From Brachionus manjavacas (Eukaryota > Rotifera > Eurotatoria > Ploima > Brachionidae), in contig JAHQIY010000028.1 in the NCBI GenBank assembly GCA_019054805.1, positions 62,001-126,000 of the forward strand: 64,000 bases of DNA, given 5' to 3'. Of the stretch, positions 39,701-50,700 are shown in pieces. The notes below the pieces were generated by a model. The model did no database searches. It saw nothing but the letters and a program-made list of their open reading frames with translations, and had not been told where the DNA came from. Both the position numbers and the translations under genes were made by a program. How positions within the stretch are numbered: the first letter of the stretch is position 1; every line of letters starts with the position of its first letter.

Positions 39701-39899
39701 TAAAATTTTAGTTTCTTAATTTTAACTTAAAAGTTGATGAATTTTAAAGTGTCCCAAATCAAGTTTCAGAAATTCTAATTTTTAATATTTTTGAAATTGA
39801 AACTCAGATAACATAAATTTCTAAGCAAAATTTTTCACAAGAATTGTAAAGAAAAATACTAGTTTAAATTTCAAACAAAAATCATTATTTTTTTATTTT

Positions 39900-40830
39900 T
39901 TATTAAATATATAATTGAGGGGAAAGCCCCAGGGTTCGTCCGAATGGCGCAAGCCTTCGTTTAAATCCTCTAGTTTGAAAAGTTTTTAGGTTTTTACAAA
40001 ATTAGATTAAGTTAAAAGTTGAATTATACAAAAAAAGTAAAATTAATTGAAACAAATTGTTTTATAGCAATATACAAAGGTTAATTATTTATTTGTTTTC
40101 TGTACCGAGCTAGAGCTCCTTCAGAATAAGTTAAAAATTAAAAAAATAAAATAAAAATGAAATAAAATAAAAATTAAATTAAAGTTAATCAAATAAGATA
40201 AAAAAAAAAAAAAAAAAGAATTAAAAAAAAGTAAATAAGCTAAATAAATGAAAATTAAGAATATATAAAATTGGAAAAGATTGTTACATGTGGCTCATGT
40301 TTAAATAGTTCAAGTTTCAGGAAAAAAAGAAGAAATAGTAAGGTAGCAATTACACAATGGAGTTGGGTAGTCAATATATCTTGATTCGAAACCTTCTTTG
40401 TATTCCTTCACCAGTCTTACAACCAATGGAATAGAATGACTCAGTCCTGCCCCAACATATCTCTCACTCAATTCAAAAAGCCGATTCAAAGGTTAAGATA
40501 TGATAAAGATATTTAAATTAGGATTTAAGACAGATTAATTGTCTTTATTGGATTTGAATTCGTAGAATAAGTCAATCGGTGTTTTGAATCTTTTGGGATC
40601 TGAGTGGGAAACAGTTTGCACGTATGCGTGAATTTCTTTGGCTATAAATTCTTGTTTTGATTTACTTTCTATGAATTTGACAAACAAGTGATTTGCCCTT
40701 TCTTCGATTGTGTCAAGATTGTGTCAAAAATCATTAAGATTAATAGAATCTGACGGAAGGAATTAAGTTTGAAGTTAATATGTCTAACTTTAGTTTCAAT
40801 TATATTTTTATCATTAGACTATTTTTTTCT
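39900..40830 (-). mobile_element. Non-LTR 3' end, GGGG-hairpin family, interrupted
   Basis: Minus strand: the RT C-terminal tip (EERANHLFVKFIESKSKQEF, ending FYEFKSNKDN-stop, about 40545-40700) resembles the end of the element at 21.4-24.2 kb (LYEEFK near its stop). The 3' terminus has hairpin GGGGCTTTCCCC (39919-39930) and an AT-rich tail. A 402-bp element of the GAGC-hairpin family is inserted at 40085-40486. Confidence 0.75.
40085..40486 (-). mobile_element. Nested 402-bp hairpin-tail copy with 10-bp target duplication
   Basis: Tail, hairpin GAGCTCTAGCTC (40107-40118), A-rich part and the conserved 3' UTR block (40285-40480), flanked by CAAAGGTTAA at 40075-40084 and 40487-40496. It is 5'-truncated and non-coding. 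Confidence 0.92.
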
Positions 40831-41515
40831 TTTTTTGATAATAAAAAAATTTAACTTATTTGTATTTATTTTGAAATTTATTTTTACATTTATTAATAAC
40901 CTTAAAAAAAATCTATAAATGTATTAGGAATTGTTATTTTTTGAATAAATTTTCTTCAATCATTAAAAAAAATTCTTATAAAAAGAAAATTATTTCTTAT
41001 TTTAATTAATAAATTTGACCATTAAATTGAAAACATATTTTATATTAGAGAAATGTGATGAAAATTGAACATAGATAGAATCAACTAGTACTCTCCTATC
41101 AGAAGAAACATGTGATATGACACGCAGTCATAGAACATTCTAAAATATTTTAATTATTTAGACATGTTTTAATGGAACAATCTTTAATGTTTTTAGTGGA
41201 TAACTTTGTTTCATTTCGACACCTTTACTATTAGCTAAGATGTAATTACCTTTTCTTGTTCTTCTAATCACAGTATAAAGTTTTAAATTAATAAAGATTG
41301 AAAATTCTAAAATGAATCAAAAATGAATCGAAGGATCTCTCGGAGAGATCCTTCAAAATCTTTTATTTATTTCCTTCTTGAACTATGCTCAAACACCAAG
41401 CACCTTTCAATACTTTTTTCAATTTGTTACGGTACAGTTATTCAAATAAAGAATTAAATAATATATTAAATAAAAATTTGCGGCATTGGATTAATTATTA
41501 TAGATAAAAAGATGA
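40831..41515. other. Intergenic, AT-rich, with a perfect palindrome
   Basis: No gene. 41330-41354 is a 12-bp perfect inverted repeat (GAAGGATCTCTC, one central base, complement) in otherwise AT-rich DNA. Confidence 0.5.
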
Positions 41516-41519
41516 AATT

Positions 41520-41560
41520 TAGTTGTAGTAGGAGTAGTAGTAGTTCTTGCTGCGACCCCT
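41520..41560 (-). mobile_element. Terminal stub of an (ACT)n non-LTR element
   Basis: A TAG/AGT run at 41522-41545 joined to TTGCTGCG, like the minus-strand stub at 7.54-7.57 kb. Only the last tens of bases remain. Confidence 0.4.
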
Positions 41561-41699
41561 AGATATTTTTACTAGATAAATTTACTAGATATTTTTATTA
41601 ACTGATAGAAAAAAAGACATAAAACTATATTTTACTAGATACAGAAATTATTTGACAGACAGGAAAATGAAAAAAACTTTATAAAATAAATGAGTAAAA

Positions 41700-41985
41700 A
41701 ATTTCATCTTTTTGAAATTTTTGATTCTTTAAAAGCAGTTTAATTTTTCTTCTTTTATTGCGCGACTCATGAACATGTTCAGCATCAATTTGATTATTGT
41801 TTGAAGCAGGTCTTTTTTTTTGATTGAGTGGTTTGAACACCGTTGGCACTTTTTTTTTGGTCTACCACGACCACGTTTGGGTTGAGTTCTTTCTACACCA
41901 GCAGGAATTCTAAATTCAACGTGGTTTATTTCTTCTTCCTCCTCGTTTTCATAAATGATTTCTGTTGTATCGTTTATTTTTTATT
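41700..41985 (-). pseudogene. AT-hook tail of a MULE-like transposase
   Basis: Minus strand reads VEFRIPAGVERTQPKRGRGR then PKKK, an AT-hook. After a shift in an A-run it continues PLNQKKRPASNNNQIDAEHV. The basic RGRGRPK tail resembles those beside the SWIM finger at 24.4 kb and at 56.8 kb. No catalytic part. Confidence 0.5.
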
Positions 41986-42034
41986 TTTTTAAATTGATTA
42001 TTTTTTTTTTTGGCCATAAGATAAACGTCTTTAT

Positions 42035-43335
42035 TTAATTAAATAAATAAATATTGGCTCGAGCTTTCGCTCCTTTGCCAAGCTTAAATAAAATGTTTCA
42101 AAAAAACAAAAATAAGAAATATAAAATAAAATTATTAAATACGAAAAAAAAGAAAATAGAACATAAAAAAAAACGGAATATTTACAAAAAAATAAAAATA
42201 AAAAAGTAAGATTTTTTTTTTTTTTTTTTTTTATAATTACAAAACAAAAAAAAAATATAAGACAAATTAGGCAATGTTTCTTTTAGTTATTTTTTCTTTT
42301 ACTGCTACACTTTTAGGTTACCAAGAAAAGTATCGAATTTAAGTTTATTTATTCTACCTCTTTTGAATAGTTTGTATTCGTTTATTAAATCATTAATTAA
42401 TGGATTTTTATTCTGAATCGAATCGCTTAAGTAATTTTCATTTAGTTCCCTATATCTATCCTCTAGAACTTTAATGCCTGCTATTCTATGAATGTTTTGA
42501 GTGTTTTCCCGATAATTTAGCTTAAAAATTACCTTAATAGCACAATTTTGAATTCTCTGTAAATTTTTTAGATTTGTTGCAGACAATCTTGGTAAAATTA
42601 CCGAAGAATAGTCTAGAACCGATCGTACAAGAGCAAAGTAGATTTGTTTTAAGGTATTTTTAGACAATTTCCACGATTTATGCGAAAGAATTTTCAAGCA
42701 ATTAAGTCGCTGCTGGCAATTTTTTTTAAGAAATTCTACCTGATTTTTGAAACTCAAACTATGATCGAATCTGATACCCAAAAACAAATGTTATCTGAAG
42801 GTGTTAGGTCTCTATTAAACATTTTAAACTTCAATTTTTTGGTCAGATTTTTCTTCGTACTTGAAAAAATTATATAATTGCATTTTTCTGCTGCCATACT
42901 TAAGCGCCACAGTGAGAGCCATTGTTCTATGTTCCTAATATAACCATTTATCATTTTTTGAATGTTATTGTACTTATTAAAGATAAAATAAGACACTAGA
43001 TCGTCCGCAAAAAGTAGCGAATAACTTTTGTTTTTATTATATTTAGTTGGTATGTCATTTATATAAATCGAAAAAAGTAAAGGACTTAACACTGCTCCTT
43101 GTGGGACTCCTGCTTTTATATCGTAAAGTTTTGATTGTGTATTTCCAATATTAACGAAAAATTTCCTATTTTCTAAAAATGCTCTTAACCATAAAATAAG
43201 ATCAATCGGTATCTTCATTTTGATCATTTTATAAAGAAGACCTTTATGCCAGACCTTGTCGAATGCTGCCTGAATATCGAAAAAAATGGCACAAACTTTC
43301 TTTTGATTATTTATTAAATTGATTATTTGAATATT
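42035..43335 (-). mobile_element. Best-preserved Jockey/I-like RT copy, GAGC-GAAA-GCTC hairpin
   Basis: Minus strand, palm to C-terminus: IQAAFDKVWHKGLLYKM (about 43225-43280), KAGVPQGAVLSPLLFSIYIN (about 43060-43120), SLLFADDLVSYFIF (FADD intact, about 42975-43020), then one frameshift near 42780, then FLGIRFDHSLSFKNQVEFLK to TFLGNLKV-stop (42787-42305). The 3' end has hairpin GAGCGAAAGCTC (42061-42072) and an AAATAAATAA tail. It is 5'-truncated inside the RT, with very few lesions, so comparatively young. Confidence 0.88.
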
Positions 43336-43603
43336 TGTTTGCTTATATACTGGTATATCTAGATATTCTTCATACGTATCTTCATAGCTAAAATCACTTA
43401 CAGCTTCACCCGGTTGTCTTTACAAGCCATTTGCCGTAACATTAGATCTATCGTGTCTTCTTTTCTGGCCGATTGGTATTGATTTATTTTTGACAATCTG
43501 TTGAACGATTGCTATTTTAATGAAACCAGAAGGAGATAGGGCGAGTTTGTTGTGGAGCCACTTCGTATGTTTCAAAATTATCTGGTAATTTAATTGTAAT
43601 TAT
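43336..43603. other. Unassigned DNA left of the Merlin element
   Basis: Less AT-rich than average; possibly an older transposon piece. No readable motif on either strand. Confidence 0.3.
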
Positions 43604-43611
43604 CTAGTAAG

Positions 43612-44346
43612 GGGTCTTGTCACCTCTACGGACAATTGATAAAATGTAAATTTGCGGACAATTTTTTTTGTTTAAGATTTACCTGTAAATATACGGACAA
43701 TGAGAAAATTACCTGGACAATTAAAGAAAAAATTAATATTATTATGATTATACTAAATATGTTTTTGAGTTTTTATAAATTGCATAATCAGAGGCTAAAT
43801 TAAGAATTACAATTTTGTTTGTATGTCCCATTAATGAACCATTTTTAGGACTATCTTAAGACTAAGCGTAGTTGATTCAAAGAATGTACCTTTTCTAATC
43901 GACCGACGCACACGGCAAGTCGAACATCGCCAAGCATACAAATCTGGAATATCTGGTCGTTCAACAAACTTAAAATCTTTTTTACATATCTCACAAAAAA
44001 TTGAAGAAGGAATTAATTTTTTTTGTTTAAGCCAGTTTATTATCAGTAAATTATCGTCGAGTTCCATTACTTCACAAAGTCTAAATTTTTAAATCTCATT
44101 CGGCTTATTCATTTTTTGCTAAGAGTTAAAATAAAACCACAAAATAAGAGAGACAAAATAAAAACAAAAAAAGTCAAACAATACAAGATTTATCAAAACT
44201 AAATCTTGTTGCTTTTTTCATCGCAATTTTTTAAATCAAATAAAAAAATTAATTGACATAAAAACTTGTTTTTTTTTATGGACAATTAATTAAATTAGTG
44301 TCCGCCAATTTACATTTATCAATTGTCCATGGTGGTGACAAGACCC
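43612..44346 (-). mobile_element. Merlin-type DNA transposon, internally shortened, with TIRs and TSD
   Basis: Begins GGGTCTTGTCACC (43612) and ends with its complement GGTGACAAGACCC (to 44346). Similarity of the ends continues for about 48 bp (ACAATTGATAAA... region). It is flanked by the exact 8-bp duplication CTAGTAAG at 43604-43611 and 44347-44354. Merlin elements make 8-bp duplications. At 735 bp it is shorter than an element with a full transposase, so it needs help in trans. The duplication is perfect, so insertion is not ancient. Confidence 0.9.
43831..44067 (-). pseudogene. Merlin transposase N-terminal fragment
   Basis: 78 codons from ATG 44067. It has a zinc-ribbon (CEICKKDF...WRCSTCR, two CxxC pairs) followed by RRSIRKGTFFESTTLSLKIV, the block directly before the catalytic domain in IS1016/Merlin transposases. 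The frame then stops and the DDE domain is absent. It lies inside the TIRs. Confidence 0.85.
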
Positions 44347-44354
44347 CTAGTAAG

Positions 44355-44930
44355 TTCTCTAATCTACAACATAGCCGAATCCCTAAACCAGGACTCTGGC
44401 CCGGACCTCCTTTAACTTATTTGACAATCAGCTTTTTTTTTTAACTTTTTAATCATTAATATGACGACTTAATATTTTAACAACCAAATTCCCTAACCCT
44501 TTAATTATATCTAAAATTTTATTTTATTCTAAAAACGTCTGGCGATGTTTAACGCATGGTCAAATATGGTTAATTTTGAAATTAGATTTTTTTAACTTGA
44601 AATTTAAATTGTTTTAAAAATTTTTGTCAATTTCTGGATTTTTTTGTTTGTTTCCAGTAATTTAAAAGATGCAACAAATGCATATTCGCTTTATTTTCAT
44701 CTAATTCATGCTTTTCATTATATATCTTTTTTTAAAATAAAATTTGCTAATTGAAAAAAAAATTTTATTTGAACTTATTTTAATAACAAGAAGTCAAGTA
44801 GTAAATTAAGTCATCATCATTTTAAAATTAAAAAATTGTCTATTTGAATAATTGAAAAATTAAAAAATTAAAAAGTTAATTTGAAGAAATATAAATTGAA
44901 TAAAATAAATTATTGTATATGAATGCATTG
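44355..44930. other. Unassigned DNA
   Basis: AT-rich; no gene or clear repeat. Confidence 0.35.
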
Positions 44931-44934
44931 GACT

Positions 44935-45170
44935 TTATGATCGAAAATTCAATCGATCATGTTGACAAGATGGATAGCCCTGCAAATTTTCCTGAAGCTA
45001 GACCTATTGAAGATTTTTGGTCAATATTGAAATGAAAAGTCTACGAGGATGGCTGAGAAGAGAAAGCACTTCATCAATTGAGGCTCAGGATCGTAAAATC
45101 AGTTTTAAATCAATACATACCCTAATGGAAGGTGTCAAAAGTCTAAATTCGAAGAAATGATGTAATAGTT
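44935..45170 (+). pseudogene. Tc1/mariner (IS630) transposase C-terminus, dead
   Basis: The plus strand reads ANFPEARPIEDFWSILK, a stop, KVYEDG, then after another stop LRLRIVKSVLNQYIP. The RPIEDFWSILK-KVY block contains the third catalytic acidic residue of the IS630/Tc1 DDE domain. In-frame stops show it is inactive. The N-terminal parts were not found upstream. Confidence 0.78.
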
Positions 45171-45229
45171 AATTTTAGTTCACCTAGTGAATGTAGAAAC
45201 AAAAAGAAAAACTTATATGTGGTTAAGAC

Positions 45230-45690
45230 ATGAGTTGGGCGAAAAGAAAGAAGAAAAGGTGTGGAGTAGATAATGTCCTTGGATCTAAAATAGAGCAAAC
45301 AGTGTTCATATTCAGCATCAAAAGCAAACAGCATCCTTGGCCAAATTTTAAATTTATTCTTTTGTTTAGACAAGAAAACAGTCATACCATTTTATACTAC
45401 ATTAGTCAACTTTTTAAAGTTTTAAATTCTCCTTCTAAATCACTCAGCCCTTATTCATTCAGCTTTCAGACAGTCTTCATTCTTTAAAAAAATAAAGAAG
45501 TTATGACCTTTTTGAAAAAATTCTGGAAACTTTGTCTTCACTCTTTACTTTCCTGAAGCTGTACCATGGTATGTTATCTGGAGAGTCACTTTTAATCCAT
45601 GGGGGCTACGGCTATGGCAGTTTGATCTATTTTGAAGCTGAAATATGATGCTGCCCTCCACCATCATGTATCACGAGGCTTTTAAAAAAC
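45230..45690. other. Unassigned DNA
   Basis: Overlapping open stretches on both strands (45143-45487) are Phe/Lys-rich and have no motif. Not called as genes. Confidence 0.3.
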
Positions 45691-45694
45691 TTAA

Positions 45695-46035
45695 ACTAAC
45701 AGTTTGAGTTGAGTGAGAGATGTGGCAGTGCAGGACTGAGTCATTCTGTTCCATTGATCGACAGACTGGTGGAAGAATATCAAAAAGGTTTGGAATATTG
45801 AACTCCTATGTTGCTCTAAAATTGCGACCTTTTTAATATCTATTTATTCAATTGAATTAACCTCAATTGTGGAGAAGTAAATGCAATGAAAAAATTAAAT
45901 CTTAAGTAAAAATAAAAAAATATTGATTAATATTGATTGGTTTTAATTTTATTTTTATTTATTTTTTATTTTATCTTTAGCTTTATTTCAATTATTTTAA
46001 TATTCTGTAAGAGTTTTAGCTCGAAACGTAAAAAC
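45695..46035 (+). mobile_element. Plus-strand hairpin-tail non-LTR 3' end
   Basis: 45700-45790 is the reverse complement of the conserved 3' UTR block at 19260-19330. An A/T-rich segment follows, then a mutated hairpin GAGTTTTAGCTC (46011-46022) and ACGTAAAAACAAAAA. Confidence 0.65.
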
Positions 46036-46041
46036 AAAAAA

Positions 46042-46240
46042 AGACATCATCAATTTTCAATCATTTATTTTTGTAGCATCATTCCACTTCTTCTCAACGT
46101 CACTTGTAAATGTGTTAAAAAGAAGTGGACTTTTTTTTCTGGTGACGCATTTGTTCTGAAGGGTCTTTAGTCGATGAATGATCTGATCCATGATGCAAAA
46201 CACCACCACTTGTCAAATAATTTTGACCGAGGCTCGATAA
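46042..46240. repeat. Direct repeat, copy A (~195 bp)
   Basis: Starts GACATCATCAATTTTCAATC and matches 47019-47215 with only a few differences. It contains a 10-bp stem, TCCACTTCTT and complement AAGAAGTGGA, about 30 nt apart. Non-coding; identity unknown. Confidence 0.85.
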
Positions 46241-46439
46241 GACTAAATTGTAAATTATTTTTAATTTTTTATTATAAATAAAAATAAATTATTAAGAACT
46301 TTTATCCTTTCTTATTTTGATTTTTGTCTTTCTTTAATTATTAACTTTCACAAATCTATTATACAAAGACTAGCTAATTGTTATTATTTTTGTTTATTTA
46401 AGATGTTTAATTTTTAATTTTCATCTGATGTTATTAATG

Positions 46440-46690
46440 AATACTCAAAAAAATTAAAAAAATTTAAACTCGTCACTTTTCATCAGAAATTTTTTCTAAG
46501 ACTTGGACTTTTTTCCTTCAAGGTTTTCTCGTCTCAAAATCCACCAGTTTTAGCAGAGCAACTAAAAATAAACGAAGTGAGAAATTTACCCTATGAATTA
46601 AGGAACCCGAATCATCTTATTGAACCAGATTCACAGCGAAGATTTGCTAAACAATATTTGCATGTTTTTTTACTAAATTTTTTAATAATT
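46440..46690 (+). mobile_element. C-terminal remnant of a non-LTR RT
   Basis: Plus frame: VTFHQKFFLRLGLFSFKVFS, then PPVLAEQLKINEVRNLPYEL, RNPNHLIEPDSQRRFAKQY. This reads like the region after RT in LINEs of this kind (helix, Tyr-Glu-Leu-Arg, basic). Decayed, and lies between the two direct repeats. Confidence 0.5.
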
Positions 46691-47018
46691 TTTTTTTAAT
46701 CAATTTAATAAAAATATAAATATTTTCTCTTTAAAAAAACAATTATAATACAATTATAATTAAATTTTTATTAATTAATGAAAAATTTCGATTCATAATT
46801 AAGTTTTTTTATTTTTAAAATTTTATTATATTATGTATTTTTCTTACTTTTATATCATTAATTATTTTTAATTGTTTATTTAAAATTATTATGGAGCCAT
46901 TAACTTAAAAAGTTAGCTGGAAAACTAATACCGGATAGACGATTGTTTTATTTAACTTTTGATCTCATTTAATAAATAAATAAACGTAAAAACAAATAAA
47001 TTAATGTCAAATAAAGAC

Positions 47019-47215
47019 ATCATCAATTTTCAATCATTTATTTTTGTAGCATCATTCCACTTCTTCTCAACGTCACTTGTAAATGTGTTAAAAAGAAGTG
47101 GACTTTTTTTTCTGATGACGCATTTGTTCTGAAGGGTCTATAGTCATTGAATGATCTGATCCATAATGCAAAGCACCACCACTTGTCAAATAATTTTGAC
47201 CGAGGCTCGATCAGA
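47019..47215. repeat. Direct repeat, copy B (~195 bp)
   Basis: Near-identical to 46042-46240, in the same orientation, about 975 bp away. Both copies directly follow a similar ACGTAAAAACAAA tail. Solo-LTR-like, a SINE, or a local duplication are all possible. Confidence 0.85.
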
Positions 47216-47372
47216 CCAAATTATCATAAATTATATTTGATTGAAATGATCATAAAATAAATGCAAAATTTTTTATTATAAATAAGCTAGCAATCTATTG
47301 TGTGTGTTTGTGTATTGCAATTGAGATCTGAAAGCACATAAGCCAAACATATTTGTATATATGTATACATGG

Positions 47373-47376
<4 letters not shown>

Positions 47377-47411
<35 letters not shown>

Positions 47412-47490
47412 GAGACACAGTGAAAGAAGAGAGAGAGCATTAAAAATTGAGAATATATTATACATAGCTCTCTCTCTCTCTCTTGTTCGT
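47377..47490. repeat. GT and CT microsatellites upstream of CNOT4
   Basis: A GT run at about 47376-47406 flows into GA-rich DNA, and a CT run lies at 47467-47482. They sit 230-340 bp before the CNOT4 start codon, in the likely promoter. GAGA/CT tracts can act as promoter elements in invertebrates, but that is inference here. Confidence 0.9.
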
Positions 47491-47549
47491 TCTTGTTCTT
47501 TCTATTTCGTATGAAATTTAGTTGGAAACTATAATAAAAAATTCTCATA

Positions 47550-47717
47550 GAATGAGATGGGGCGGCGCGCAGCCACCCTGCACTGGTCCATTCACTTAAT
47601 GCCAATTCATTTCTCCAATTATTCACCAAAAAAATTTTTTTAAATTTTTTTAAATTTTTTCTTTCCATCAAGATTTTCTAAAATTCAAATTTTAAACTAT
47701 ATTTATATTCACAAAAA
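47550..47717 (+). promoter_or_regulatory. Likely CNOT4 promoter / 5' UTR
   Basis: 47558-47582 is a short GC-rich patch (GGGGCGGCGCGCAGCC) in AT-rich DNA just before the CNOT4 ATG. It is probably core promoter or 5' UTR. No TATA or Inr can be assigned with certainty. Confidence 0.35.
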
Positions 47718-50700
47718 ATGACATCCTCAGATGACCAAAACGAAGTATGTATAACATTGATCTCTGTGTGCGTTTCGACGGTCTCTAATTTTTCTTGCCC
47801 AAGTGTCCACTATGCATGGAGCCGCTGGAAGTCGACGACTCTAACTTTTATCCGTGCACATGTGGCTATCAAGTAACTAGGCCCATTTGGCCACCCATCA
47901 CCATAATCTAATCAATTTTCTCCCAGATCTGCCGGTTCTGCTGGCACAGACTGAAGACGGACGGCAACGGCCTGTGTCCCGCGTGCCGCAAGCCCTACTC
48001 GGACAACCCGGCTCACTTCGAGCCCCTCTCCGAAGACGAGTAACACCCCCTACACCCCACCCCATTCACTCTCTTCACTCACCTCTCTTCTCTATCTGTT
48101 TAGAATCATTCGCATAAAAAAAGAGCGCAGACAAAAAGAGCAGCAGAAGAAGCAGCACCGGTCGGGCGAGAGCCGCCTGCACTTGGCCGATGTTCGAGTT
48201 GTGCAAAAGAATCTAGTGTTCGTGGTGGGCTTGTCGCAGCGGCTAGCGGACGCCGAAGTGCTCAAAAAGAACGAGTACTTCGGCCGCTTTGGCAAAATAC
48301 TCAAAGTGGTCATAAACCAGTCGCCGCAGTACGCCGGCTCCCAAGTAACATGCGATCACGCCACCCGACCCCACTTAACCCCACTTTTGTCTCGTTTAGA
48401 TTCCGAGCGCCAGCGCCTACTTGACCTACAGCAAGGCGGACGAAGCGCTCCGCGCCATCCAAACAGTCAACAACATCCAAATAGACAGCCGCACTCTCAA
48501 GGCCAGTCTTGGCACCACCAAATACTGCAGCCACTTTTTGAAGAGCGCCGCTTGTCCCAAACACGACTGCATGTACTTGCACGACTTTGGCGAAGACGCG
48601 GCCTCGTTCACCAAGGAGGAGATGTCGCAGGGCAAGCATCTGGACTACGAGTGCAAGCTCATCGAGACCGTTCTGCACATACCCAAGAGTATGCAGAATG
48701 TGGCGCCGGTGAGCGGTGCGGGCGGCGCTGATGCCGAGGCGGAGAGCGCGCCCGACGAACACAAGAAGAGTCGGACGAGAGCGGGCGCCCAGCGGGCCGC
48801 CAGGGCTTCCAAGGGCCCCGCTGCCGCTGCCGACGACTCCAAGCCGAATCAGACCTCGTCGACCGCTTCACTCACAGTCAACACCAACACAGACCTAATC
48901 TCTTGTTCGTCAATGAACAATCTGAACACTCAGTCATCCTCGTCGTCTTCCTCGTCGTCGTCGTTGACCCCTTCTCTTCAACCAAGTCACCCATCTCAGC
49001 AAGCATCGCCTGTGCACCACGCCGCCGATACCAACAACAACACTAATCCACCATCCAGCCACCATCTTGATCTTAATGGTAAGTGGCACTTTTTTTTTTT
49101 TTTTTCACCTGCTTCTTACTTTTGCTCAAGAATTTGTCAATATTTTTTTTTCCTGAATTTTTCAAATATTTAAACTTGACATGATGATGCAAAATTTTTT
49201 TTTTTCTTACTCTTTTTTTTTGTTGGCAAAGTAATCTGAGAAAAATTTCCTTGGAAAAAATTAACCAAGTGAAAAGAGAGATGGTCGACCGGTTTGGAAA
49301 AGAAAACTGGTCTAGAAATCCGGTTAATATTACTAAAGTTTAAAATCGCCTTGATATTTTAAATAAATTTTTTTCAATAGTTTTAAAATAAAAAATTTTG
49401 TCTTTTACCAACAAAATTGGCATTTTGAACATACAAGCAAATTGAAGTTTATGATCAAATGTAAATTTCAGATCAAAATTTTTAGTTTTCGATTTAAAAA
49501 AAAATTATTTTTTAAATTCTAAATTTTTAAACTTTATTAAACATGATTTGTTTAATCTTTAATTGAGAAGAAAATTATATGAATTTTTATCTGAAGTAAA
49601 ATAAAATCTAAATCAATATTTTGAAATTTTGCAATACAAAATTTAACTTTGTTTCGCTGTAATATATTTTAGTTAATATTAAAAAATCGTTTAAAGCCAC
49701 AATTTGGATGCTTTAATGTGGATTTTAAATCTGTCTTTAAAATTTTCAAATAAATATTTTATAAAAATCAATTAAAGATTCATTGGGAATAAATTTTTTT
49801 TTTTTAATTAGATAATAAATATTTAATGTTTAATTAAAAAGATATTTTTAAAAAAGTTTATTTCATCGTTTTATTAAGATTCTAATCTGTTAAGTTTTGA
49901 TCATGTGATCATAATCATGAACTTCCCAATAAATTAATTATTTTTAATCAAATTGTGTGTTCATCTATAAACATTTATTTAAAAATAATTTAAGAAAGGA
50001 GGGCAGAATTTTATATTTAAATAAAATAAATTCACAAATCGCAAAAAATTTCTAATTCCTCAAAATATTGATATTTTATTTCCCTATTAAGTAAAATAAA
50101 TTTTTATCTGTTGAATTAAGTGTAACATATTTTGTTTTATGTTGTTTCATCATCAAAGTTGAATTTTGTCTATTTAAATTAAAGAAAAATAATTTTATTT
50201 TTGTAAATTTTGGAAGATTTGTATGAAAATCCACTATTTTGTTTAAATAAAATTTTTTATTTTTTTCAATAATTCGACTATTAGAAAAATGAAATAAAAT
50301 GTCCAAAAAAATGTCACATAGCAGTCTGATATAACATAACCTCCTTGGCACTCAAGAGTCAATCCTGAGCTAAAAATAATTTAACTAATGGAATGTGGGA
50401 AAGCTTAAAAAGAATTAAGGTTTTAAGTCTTCCCACAAAAAATTTACCCAAAATTTTCCATTGTTTAAATAAACTCGATTTCGAAGGATTTTCTTTGAAT
50501 TTTTTTTGTTTCAGCAAGTCAATACAACTTCCATTCTCAGGATTTCAAGTCCGACAGTTATGACAACACAAAAAGAATTAAAAAGGCAAATAGAATAGTT
50601 TGAGATGAAGATCAAAACATCAAAATTTAAAATGTCAAATTTTATTTTAATAATAGAGGAAAACATTTTCTTACTAAGCAATAATTTGACAGGCTTTGTC

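Noticed and set aside
47276-47671. 131-codon minus-strand frame with a Thr/His repeat
   Set aside because: Runs through the GT/CT microsatellites upstream of CNOT4; low complexity, no homology features.
48183-48898. Several long overlapping open frames on both strands across CNOT4 exons 4-5
   Set aside because: Shadows of the GC-rich CNOT4 coding sequence; only the spliced frame carries the RING, RRM and CCCH domains.
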